Below are positions 17,054 through 24,818 of a stretch of DNA of 64,000 nucleotides, one piece after another; position 1 is the first letter of the stretch; the number at the start of each line of letters is the position of its first letter. The position numbers were made by a program, and so were the translations under genes. The stretch spans positions 3,968,001 through 4,032,000 of the forward strand of contig NZ_CP009288.1 of the NCBI RefSeq assembly GCF_000756615.1. Reading direction: 5' to 3'. This DNA is from Paenibacillus durus. Its GTDB lineage: Bacteria > Bacillota > Bacilli > Paenibacillales > Paenibacillaceae. The notes beneath the pieces were generated by a model that was given only the letters and a program-made list of their open reading frames with translations, was not told the DNA's origin and did not search any database.

Positions 17054-18445
17054 CTACTCCCCCTTTCTTCCCCCGACGGTCATTTCCGACACCCGGATCG
17101 TCGGCTGTCCGCAGTTAACCGGCAGACTGCCGCTGACTGACCCGCACATGCCCTGTCCGTGTTCGAGGTTGTTGCCAACCATGTCAATTTTGCTTAAACA
17201 GTCGATCCCCTTGCCAATCAGGGTCGCGCCCTTGACCGGCTCGGCGATTTTGCCGTTACGTATAATATAGGCTTCCTGAACGGCAAAATTGAAGTCGCTC
17301 GTGGCCGTGTTTACCGAGCCGCCGCCCATGGACTTGGCATAAATGCCGTATTCGGTATTTGCGATTATCTCCTCGCGGGTCGACGCTCCATTGCAAATGA
17401 ACGTGTTGTTCATCCGCGAAGCCGGAGCGAATTTATAGGATTGCCGGCGGCCGGAGCCCGTGGAAGGTAAGCCCATTCTGCGTGAGCCCATCCGGTCGAT
17501 CAAGTAGCCCTTCAGTATGCCGTTCTCGATCAGGACGTTGCGCTGCGTCTTGGCGCCCTCGTCGTCGATATTCAGCGAGCCCCAAGCATTCAGGATCGTA
17601 CCGTCGTCGACCGCGGTCACAAGCGGCGAAGCGACCTGCTCACCGATTTTACCGGCGAAGACTGACGATCCTGGTGCGACGGCGGTCGACTCCAGCCCAT
17701 GGCCGCAGGCTTCATGGAACAAGACGCCGCCAAACCCGTTGTCGATAATGACGGGGAGCCTCCCGCTGGGCGCATAGGCCGCTTTGACCATCGTGACCGC
17801 AATCCGGGAAGCCTTCCGGGCATGTTCTTCGATGTCCAGGCTTTCCAGAAACTCGTGACCGGCATAGGCGCCAGGTCCACTGAAGCCGGACTGCTTCTGG
17901 TCCCCATCCTCCGCCACCGCGCTGATCCCAAGTCTAGTATAGACCCGCATATCCTGAACCAATAGGCCCTCGGTATTGGCAATCAGCACATTTTGGAGTT
18001 GATTCGTCGCGTGAATTTTCGTCTGGGCGATGCTTGGATCATATGCTGCCGCCGTGCTGTGGGCGCGCCGCATCAGTTCAATATTACGCTTTTTCTGCGA
18101 GCTGTCCGGCATAATCCCGATGACATGGCGATGATCAATGACCGTCCGCCGAAGATCCATTACCCGGCTGCCGGCTGCGCCGCCGCGAATGGCCGCCGCT
18201 GCCGAACGGGCCGTAGCGATTAGATTCTGCTCGCTGCTGTCGTTCGTGTACGCATAGACGGAAAAGTTCTCCCGCAAAATCCGGATGCCTACCCCGTAAT
18301 CACGGCCGGAAAGGGAGCTTTCCAGCGTTCCTCCCACCATCTCAAGTCGCCCGCTCGTCTTATCCTCGGCGAAGATTTCCGCAAAATCAGCGCCGGTTTC
18401 AAGTGCGGCAGTCAGTACTCTATATATCACCTGTTCCTGCAGCAT
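17054..18445 (-). CDS. tldD: TldD-family metallopeptidase
   Basis: 463-residue catalytic subunit of the TldD/TldE protease. The zinc motif is HEACGH (HExxxH) in VLFHEACGHGLEST, near residue 235. Other family segments are IDNGFGGVLFHEA and GGGSVNTATSDFNFAVQEAYII towards the C-terminus. An N-terminal mixed region contains RDYGVGIRILRENFSVYAY. Start 18445 follows GGGAGGAAGGGT. It is coupled to tldE. No RiPP precursor or modification gene is visible near by, so a general peptide-degrading role is more likely here. Confidence 0.9.
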   Translation of the reverse strand: MLQEQVIYRVLTAALETGADFAEIFAEDKTSGRLEMVGGTLESSLSGRDYGVGIRILRENFSVYAYTNDSSEQNLIATARSAAAAIRGGAAGSRVMDLRRTVIDHRHVIGIMPDSSQKKRNIELMRRAHSTAAAYDPSIAQTKIHATNQLQNVLIANTEGLLVQDMRVYTRLGISAVAEDGDQKQSGFSGPGAYAGHEFLESLDIEEHARKASRIAVTMVKAAYAPSGRLPVIIDNGFGGVLFHEACGHGLESTAVAPGSSVFAGKIGEQVASPLVTAVDDGTILNAWGSLNIDDEGAKTQRNVLIENGILKGYLIDRMGSRRMGLPSTGSGRRQSYKFAPASRMNNTFICNGASTREEIIANTEYGIYAKSMGGGSVNTATSDFNFAVQEAYIIRNGKIAEPVKGATLIGKGIDCLSKIDMVGNNLEHGQGMCGSVSGSLPVNCGQPTIRVSEMTVGGRKGE

Positions 18446-18565
18446 ACCCTTCCTCCCCGCTCTTTGGATTCTCTTGCTCTTCTTTACCAGTATAGCTTAT
18501 CATGATCGCTCAATGTCTCAAAAACAGGAATACGTGCAATCTCGTACCTGCCCCTAATGTTTAGC

Positions 18566-18594
18566 AAAAGCGCCCGGGTTGGCTCCCGGGCGCT
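18566..18594 (-). terminator. Terminator after the LPXTG adhesin gene
   Basis: A 9-bp GC stem GCGCCCGGG/CCCGGGCGC followed by TTTTG on the minus strand. It lies about 40 bp past the stop codon. Confidence 0.85.
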
Positions 18595-18632
18595 TACCGA
18601 TTCAGCCGGTATACTGGATGTTAGACCGGCCG

Positions 18633-21600
18633 TTATTTCGTTTTCTTGTTATGGATCAACCAGCGGTTGAGGATAAGTCCGATCAGGATAAGACCCAGAC
18701 CGCCCATATATATAGGAAGCGAGCTTCCTTCTCCGGTCTTCGGCAAGTTGCCGGTTGCGGGACTTGGACCCGGGTCGGAAGGGCCGCCTTTGGGAACGTC
18801 ATCCTCGTCAATGTCGACCCCGCCAAGCGGAACCTCGTCATCTGCCGGCACTTCCGTCGGCGTCACACTAGGTACCGGTGAAGGCTGCGGCTCACTCGAA
18901 TTCGCCGGCCCTGCCGGAATTTGCTCATCCGGGATAATGACGGTCGAAGCCGTAGGTGTTGCTGATGGAGCCGGTGTAATTGACGGCGTAACGGACGGTG
19001 ATTCTGATGGCGCAGCCGACGGGTTCACGATCGGCGGCTCAGATGGCGCAACCGACGGGGCCTCAGACGGCGGTACCGATGGCGCAACCGACGGGTTCAC
19101 AGACGGCGGTACCGATGGAACGGCCGACGGCGTTGGCGACGGTGTTGGCGATGGTGTCACGGACGGCGTTGGCGACGGTGTTACGGACGGTGTCGGTGAA
19201 GCGAGCTTATGATTGGTTATTGGCAGTACAATATTTGCCCCTGCACCAACGGTCACCGGACGCTCGGCGGCACCCAGAACATAGCCTTCGGGTGCCTTCG
19301 TCTCTACCAATACATAGCTTCCGGCCAAAATTCCGTTAAATATAACGGTACCGTCCGCCCCAGTCGTCTTCGTTCCGATTAACAAGCGTTCGCTTCCGTT
19401 CAGACGATACAAATCAAATGTCGCTCCAACTAGAAGCTTCAGGTGATCGTCGTCGTCCAGCTTCTTGATCGTCAGCATGCTTCTTGAACCGCTGCCTGTT
19501 CCAAAGCCGCTCGACACGCCGACGATAATCTCAGTCGAAGTTTCCTTCGTCACTTCCACCACATTGTTGCCGCTGAGCGTAACGGCATTCGTCACCGTTT
19601 CTCCGCTGCGGGCCGCAATCAGCGACTGGTACTCCAGGATATACGCCGATTTAATGTCTTTCACAAAGCTTAAGACAAATGTCTGCTTGCCTTCATTCGT
19701 TGTGGTGATATCGAGAGTATAATCGGTTCCCTTTACAAGCTCCGGAGCTGCTTTGGTCAGCGTTCCGTCCTGAGCAACCGTCGTAGGATACAGATGGAAC
19801 GAATCGGTCAGCAGCATTTGATTCGCGCTTCCGACATCCGTAATCTTCGCATCCTTTATGAAGGATTGGCCCCGGTTGATATGAATCGTCCAGTTAATCT
19901 TGTCGCCAGCCTGCGCTCCGCTCTTGACGACATACTCTCCACCATATGGAATGGTCACAGCGCCAGTCAGATCTCCCGATACCTTCTTATTTCCGTCATA
20001 AATGCTTGCCGTATTATAAACTTTGCCGCTGTTAATCAGCTGTCCTTCGAGAGTTGTTTTAAACTCGACGTAGAAAGGGTAATTCACCGGTTCATCGAAT
20101 TTCACTCTCAGCACATTGTCGTTGCCTAGTGTAACCGAGTATTTCACATTCAGGTCGGACATTTTCCAGGTGAGGCCATTCGGCCATAAATACAACTGCT
20201 TGATCTTCACCGATCCGGGCACCAGCTGCTGCGGCGCCTCAATGGCGTCAACAATCTCCGCATTTTGCAGCGGCTTGCCGTTATAGTTGGCTCCAATCGA
20301 CCATGTTATTTCCTTGGACGCCGCATTGTACTGTCCATATTTGAATCCGTTATTCTTGACTTCGATCCGGGGATTGAATATAGCCTTCGCCGAGGCGGTT
20401 CCTTCGTCCCAGGTAACGGTTGCCGTATTATAGAATTTATCCCCGCCGTCCTTGATGCCGTAATAGTCAAAGCGCAGCTTATAGCTGATGGTATATTTTC
20501 CGGTAATCGGCTTTTTGAAAGCTACGGTGAATCCTTCTCCTTGCACAACCGGCTGGGTATACTCCAATGTATATTCCGATGCAGGGACTACGGTTCCCGA
20601 AGCATTGCGGACTACCAGCGACTCCGGAATAAATGTAAGGCCGCCGGAAGGGAAGGTATCCTTGACGACAACATCACTCATCGGGTAGTTGTCCTCGTTG
20701 ATCGTAATTTTCCAGTCTACGGTTTTGTTGCGGTAATCGGCTCCGGCGGCATCGACTGTTTTATAAATAATGACGGGGTGAATATCCTGATTGTATTCCG
20801 CTTTATAAGTGCCGGAGGTTACCGTGTTGTATATTCTTTTGGAGTCGAACAGACGCTCCTTGTTCTTGGTCTTGTACTCGATAAAATAAGGCGTGGTCAC
20901 ATCCCGCAAAAACTGAAGCTTAAACCCGGTTTTGCCAACTGCGGAAGCCGGTGAAACCGTATAATCCGTTCCTTCCGCCAGCTGTGAGCCCACCTCCGCC
21001 TTTCCATCGGAATCCACGCTCACATTATAGACTTTAACGGAATCCGGAACCAATTCCTGACTGTCATTGAATAAATCCTTGAGCACCGTATCAGCCTGCG
21101 GGATCGTACCATAGTTATAATTGTAATTGATGCCCCAGGTGACAGTCTGTGTGGAGGGTTCATAACGAATTGCATATTTTTGCAGACTCGGCGCGCGTTG
21201 AACCGCAACCGTTGCCGAGGCGGTCACCGGAGACAAATTGTCGCCAGAGAAGGATGCCGTATTTGTAAATTTCGTTTTGGTCAGATCGGTAATTGCTGTG
21301 GAAAACACAATACGGTATGCGCCGGTGATCGGCGAATCGGCAAACTTCAGCTTAAGCGTTCCATTCTGAACATCCAGCGTGTATTTTGCGGAATCAACAA
21401 GAGGGCCTTGATTCACCGTCCCATCCAGCTGAACATCAAGCTGATAGACAGCGGCAGTTACCGTATCAACGGTCAAGCCCGCCGGAATGGGATCGCTCAT
21501 CTCCGCGCCATAGACCGATTCCAGTGTCTTATTCACATCCACCGACCACTGAATGCTCTCCGCATTGTACCCCTCGGGCGTTCCTTTTTTCTCAATGGCG

Positions 21601-22160
21601 GACGCGATATTCGGCTTGAAACGCAGGGTGACCACTTGGGTATCCCCGTTGACCGGGAACAGGATCTCCTGAACGGTGCTGCCTTTGATTACCTCTTTAT
21701 CGAACTTGGTGCGGAAGCTCAGCGTTCCATGTACATTGTCATGGTCCTCAATGAAGCTGTTAAATGTCATGACAACAAGATGATTATCTTTGTTAACGGT
21801 AAAACTGCCCACGTCGCCTTCATCAGAAACCAGCGGACCGCTAATATCATTGAATAGCTTGAACTGGTCGGGCAGATGGAAAGCAAACGTGTCCCCGGCC
21901 TTATAACTATGCCCATCCGGCAAGGCCCAGGTATAATTCAACGTTACTTCCGAGCCCTGCTCGTAGACATCGCCCGTAACCGTCTCTCCGCCGGGACCAT
22001 AGACCGCCATTGACACACTGGTGATAATATTCGTGTCGTTCTCGATAGCTCCCGCCTTGACTTCAGTCGTAAATCCGAGACCATAGCTGTATTGGGCAAC
22101 CAGCATCAGGATCACGAGCCACAAGGCGATTCTTTTCCTCATCAATTTCCGCAACGTCAT
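18633..22160 (-). CDS. LPXTG-anchored giant surface adhesin with SpaA domain
   Basis: 1175-residue cell-wall protein. A signal peptide covers about residues 1-35. Roughly six repeated beta-sandwich modules of the Cna collagen-adhesin type follow, with recurring endings such as FYNTATV and VYNTASI. Then comes one SpaA/Cna-B domain (LTIKKLDDDDHLKLLVGATF ... ETKAPEGY) whose Lys, Asp/Asn and Glu suit an intramolecular isopeptide bond. A Pro/Ser/Thr/Val linker leads to LPKTGEGSS, a hydrophobic span and a basic tail (HNKKTK). The start was set at 22160 because GAGGGG lies 9 nt upstream. It has its own terminator. No sortase gene is in the window. The ligand is unknown. Confidence 0.88.
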   Translation of the reverse strand: MTLRKLMRKRIALWLVILMLVAQYSYGLGFTTEVKAGAIENDTNIITSVSMAVYGPGGETVTGDVYEQGSEVTLNYTWALPDGHSYKAGDTFAFHLPDQFKLFNDISGPLVSDEGDVGSFTVNKDNHLVVMTFNSFIEDHDNVHGTLSFRTKFDKEVIKGSTVQEILFPVNGDTQVVTLRFKPNIASAIEKKGTPEGYNAESIQWSVDVNKTLESVYGAEMSDPIPAGLTVDTVTAAVYQLDVQLDGTVNQGPLVDSAKYTLDVQNGTLKLKFADSPITGAYRIVFSTAITDLTKTKFTNTASFSGDNLSPVTASATVAVQRAPSLQKYAIRYEPSTQTVTWGINYNYNYGTIPQADTVLKDLFNDSQELVPDSVKVYNVSVDSDGKAEVGSQLAEGTDYTVSPASAVGKTGFKLQFLRDVTTPYFIEYKTKNKERLFDSKRIYNTVTSGTYKAEYNQDIHPVIIYKTVDAAGADYRNKTVDWKITINEDNYPMSDVVVKDTFPSGGLTFIPESLVVRNASGTVVPASEYTLEYTQPVVQGEGFTVAFKKPITGKYTISYKLRFDYYGIKDGGDKFYNTATVTWDEGTASAKAIFNPRIEVKNNGFKYGQYNAASKEITWSIGANYNGKPLQNAEIVDAIEAPQQLVPGSVKIKQLYLWPNGLTWKMSDLNVKYSVTLGNDNVLRVKFDEPVNYPFYVEFKTTLEGQLINSGKVYNTASIYDGNKKVSGDLTGAVTIPYGGEYVVKSGAQAGDKINWTIHINRGQSFIKDAKITDVGSANQMLLTDSFHLYPTTVAQDGTLTKAAPELVKGTDYTLDITTTNEGKQTFVLSFVKDIKSAYILEYQSLIAARSGETVTNAVTLSGNNVVEVTKETSTEIIVGVSSGFGTGSGSRSMLTIKKLDDDDHLKLLVGATFDLYRLNGSERLLIGTKTTGADGTVIFNGILAGSYVLVETKAPEGYVLGAAERPVTVGAGANIVLPITNHKLASPTPSVTPSPTPSVTPSPTPSPTPSAVPSVPPSVNPSVAPSVPPSEAPSVAPSEPPIVNPSAAPSESPSVTPSITPAPSATPTASTVIIPDEQIPAGPANSSEPQPSPVPSVTPTEVPADDEVPLGGVDIDEDDVPKGGPSDPGPSPATGNLPKTGEGSSLPIYMGGLGLILIGLILNRWLIHNKKTK
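18935..19203 (-). repeat. Pro/Ser-rich repeat region inside the adhesin gene
   Basis: Short degenerate DNA repeats of about 12 bp units encode PS[VPT]xPS-type tetrads (SPTPSVTPSPTPS, then NPSVAPSVPPSEAPS). They form the wall-spanning linker between the SpaA domain and the sorting signal. Such tracts change length easily by slippage. Confidence 0.8.
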
Positions 22161-22181
22161 CCCTTTCTTCCCCTCTCCCAT

Positions 22182-22590
22182 GTCAATTGACGGTAAAATA
22201 CCGTGTTCAAATATATAAATTGGATTGCTCGCTAATCAGGGGAATTGTCCGTTACAATTAATACAGCAGAACTGACCATAAAAGAACCATTTTTCTTATT
22301 TGCGCGCTTATGTAAGTCTCATCACACTCCTTCTTAATCTTTGCCGGTATGTTGTTAGCGGCGGCAGCACCTGTTATCCCTAATTTGTATTACCCACTTT
22401 TTCACTTTCGATCTTGGTTTTTTTATTTTCTGCAGGAGGAATTATTTGGGGGTCTATCTTAGGTTCGTGGCCGCCTATACCTGTTCTTAATAAGGAATAA
22501 TTATAGTCTACTATAAGGAACCTGATCTGCACAAGAAGCCTCGAGGTGGTAATTGGTGGGAAGCTGCCGGAGAACGCGTTTAAGCGTCTA
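22182..22590. other. AT-rich intergenic stretch
   Basis: About 400 bp between the adhesin start and the ppiB terminator. It is clearly more AT-rich than its surroundings. It must hold the adhesin promoter, but I could not fix one. One minus-strand frame ends at 22380 with a natural-looking hydrophilic tail (GGHEPKIDPQIIPPAENKKT). It has no good start or ribosome site, and it could be the remains of a gene. Confidence 0.4.
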
Positions 22591-22591
22591 T

Positions 22592-22640
22592 AAAAAAAGC
22601 CCGGTCGCATTCCGAATCAATCGGTCATGCGGCCGGGCTT
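22592..22640 (-). terminator. Terminator of ppiB
   Basis: Long stem AAGCCCGGCCGCAT / ATGCGACCGGGCTT followed by TTTTT on the minus strand, about 40 bp past ppiB. Confidence 0.88.
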
Positions 22641-22676
22641 TATGCTTTCTGATTGAGCTTGGGCTGTAAGATGTTC

Positions 22677-23108
22677 TTACGCTTCGTAAACTTCCACGGA
22701 AGTCATTTTGTCGCGGCCTTGGAAGGCATCGACGTATTCCATGCCCTTTACTACTTTGCCGAATACGGTATGCTGGCCGTCAAGATGCGGCTGCGGAGCA
22801 AAGCAGATGTAGAACTGGCTGCCGCCGGTGTTGCGTCCGGCATGCGCCATGGCGAGCGTTCCGCGCTCATGCTTGTTCGGGTTGATCTCGCAGTTGATTG
22901 TGTATCCTGGTCCGCCGGTTCCTGTGCCGTTAGGACAGCCGCCTTGGGCCACGAAGCCCGGGATCACGCGGTGGAACACAAGACCGTTATAGAAACCGTC
23001 ACTCGCCAGCTTTTCAAAATTGGCTACGGTATTGGGAGCATCTTGATCGAACAGGTCGAGCAGGACTTCGCCGCCGTTTTCGAGTGTGATTTTCGCTTGT
23101 TTTGCCAT
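22677..23108 (-). CDS. ppiB: Peptidyl-prolyl cis-trans isomerase (cyclophilin)
   Basis: 143-residue single-domain cyclophilin of cytoplasmic type that speeds proline isomerisation during folding. Active-site segments are FHRVIPGFVAQGG (catalytic Arg), GGPGYTINCEIN, LAMAHAGRNTGGSQFYIC and LDGQHTVFGKVVKGMEYVD. It has no signal peptide. Monocistronic between its own terminator and the lysA terminator. In Bacillus ppiB also lies beside lysA. Confidence 0.96.
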   Translation of the reverse strand: MAKQAKITLENGGEVLLDLFDQDAPNTVANFEKLASDGFYNGLVFHRVIPGFVAQGGCPNGTGTGGPGYTINCEINPNKHERGTLAMAHAGRNTGGSQFYICFAPQPHLDGQHTVFGKVVKGMEYVDAFQGRDKMTSVEVYEA

Positions 23109-23311
23109 ATATAAATACCCCTTTCACGTTGGACAAAATGTGCAATACTTTTACAGTTTACTATGAAAGTCTTCCCAAAGCAAAGCATATAGGTCCGCTT
23201 CTGATGCGCCTTGTCTCCCCGGACCAGTTAGGCGGCACATTAACAGCGGATCACCAGTGCACAACCGAAGCCAGGAGTTTCAAGCAGTGATCGCCCGGCG
23301 CCCGGCACGGC

Positions 23312-23346
23312 AAAAAGCCATCACGGCACATGATGTGCATGATGGC
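23312..23346 (-). terminator. Terminator of lysA
   Basis: GCCATCA...TGATGGC with an inner GCACAT/ATGTGC hairpin, followed by TTTTTG on the minus strand. Confidence 0.8.
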
Positions 23347-23369
23347 CTTCAAAGCCCGCGCTACACGCG

Positions 23370-24704
23370 TTATTTCGTTACCGGCTGTTTCGCGATTCGC
23401 GCCGGAATAATGTCATTGGCAATCAGATCGCTATGGCTTTCACGCTTGACCACAAGATCGCTTTGTCCGTTCTGCACGAATACAACGGCCGGACGGGCGA
23501 TACGGTTGTAGTTGCTGGCCATGGAATAGTTATAGGCGCCTGTGCAAGCTACGGCGAGCAGATCGCCGCTCTTCGTTTCCGGCAGCTCCACATCCCAAAT
23601 CAGCATATCGCCGCTTTCGCAGCATTTGCCCGCGATGGATACGGTCTCCACGGACGCCTCATTCGCACGGTTCGCCAGCAGCGCCTCATATTTCGATTCA
23701 TAGAGCGCAGGACGCGGATTATCGCCCATCCCTCCGTCGACCGCGACATATTTGCGTACGCCCGGGATCGTCTTGTTCGTGCCGACCGTATACAGAGTCG
23801 TTCCTGCGTCGCCGACAATACTGCGGCCCGGCTCGACCCAGATTTCAGGCAGCACCGCGCCGATTCCCGCAAAATACTTCTTCACCGCGCCAGTGATGGC
23901 GGCGACATATTCGGATACTTGCAGCGGCGTGTCGCCTTCGGTATAACGGATGCCGAAGCCTCCGCCGAGGTTGACCACGCGGAACTCGGTGTTCAGTTCT
24001 TCCTTCACGCGGCGGGCAAAGTCGGCTACACGCTCAACCGCCATTTCAAAGCCTTCCGTCTCAAAAATCTGGGAGCCGATATGCGAATGTACGCCCAGCA
24101 GCGTCAGATTGTCCTTGGCAGATGCCTGTTTTACCGCTTCAAAGGCCGAGCCGTTGCCAATATCGAAACCGAACTTGGAATCGGTCTGGCCGGTGGCGGC
24201 ATAGGCATGATGCGCATGCGCCTCAACACCAGGCGTTACGCGCAGCAGAATATTGACATTTACATGCTTGCTCGCCGCGATGGCTTGCAGAAGCTCCAGC
24301 TCAACGAAGTTGTCGACGACGAAGCAGCCAATTCCCGCGTCCAGTGCCATCTCGATTTCAAACGGCGTCTTGTTGTTGCCATGAAAGTGAATCCGGTCAG
24401 CCGGAAATCCGGCCTGCAAAGCTGTGTAAAGCTCGCCGTCGGAGACGACATCAAGGGAAAGCCCCTCTTCATCCGCGATCCGGCACATCGCCATTACCGA
24501 GAACGCCTTGCTGGCGTAGGCTACTTGGAAGCCCAGCCCGCTGGCGGCAAAAGCGTCCATATATTCGCGGCAGCGGCGGCGGATAAGCTGTTCATCCATG
24601 ATATATAGCGGAGTTCCGTACTCGGCTTTGAGTTCCGTAACGTCGCATCCGCCGATTTCCAAATGACCGGCATCGTTAATCCGGCTCGTCCCGTGTAAAT
24701 ACAT
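23370..24704 (-). CDS. lysA: Diaminopimelate decarboxylase
   Basis: 444-residue PLP enzyme that removes CO2 from meso-diaminopimelate to give L-lysine. It is a fold III alanine-racemase-like barrel followed by a beta domain. The PLP lysine is in VAYASKAF, the phosphate-binding motif is NLGGGFGIRY, and the substrate-side motifs are EPGRSIVGDAG and GKCCESGDML. Start 24704 has GGAGG upstream; the frame runs 13 codons further up without a ribosome site. Placed between ppiB and the spoVA genes as in Bacillus. Confidence 0.95.
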   Translation of the reverse strand: MYLHGTSRINDAGHLEIGGCDVTELKAEYGTPLYIMDEQLIRRRCREYMDAFAASGLGFQVAYASKAFSVMAMCRIADEEGLSLDVVSDGELYTALQAGFPADRIHFHGNNKTPFEIEMALDAGIGCFVVDNFVELELLQAIAASKHVNVNILLRVTPGVEAHAHHAYAATGQTDSKFGFDIGNGSAFEAVKQASAKDNLTLLGVHSHIGSQIFETEGFEMAVERVADFARRVKEELNTEFRVVNLGGGFGIRYTEGDTPLQVSEYVAAITGAVKKYFAGIGAVLPEIWVEPGRSIVGDAGTTLYTVGTNKTIPGVRKYVAVDGGMGDNPRPALYESKYEALLANRANEASVETVSIAGKCCESGDMLIWDVELPETKSGDLLAVACTGAYNYSMASNYNRIARPAVVFVQNGQSDLVVKRESHSDLIANDIIPARIAKQPVTK

Positions 24705-24818
24705 ATTCGCAATCCTCCGATTTCTGTGGAATATCCATCCCATTCTTTTATGCTATTCAGTATAGCAGAGGAAGGGAACGCCATAGAATGGACAAATATG
24801 CAGTTGATTTGTATTATC

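Noticed and set aside
15697..18445. TldD/TldE as part of a RiPP cluster
   Set aside because: No precursor, cyclase or exporter nearby. The flanks are the rib operon and an adhesin.
18935..19203. Regular short repeats that could suggest a CRISPR array
   Set aside because: Units are about 12 bp, in frame and encode a Pro/Ser linker. There are no spacers.
22380..22610. 76-codon minus-strand frame in the AT-rich gap
   Set aside because: Its beginning includes the ppiB terminator stem, so the full frame is not a gene. Only its tail is noted as a possible remnant.
23433..24608. 391-codon plus-strand frame
   Set aside because: Shadow of lysA. Rich in His and Arg, as antisense frames are.
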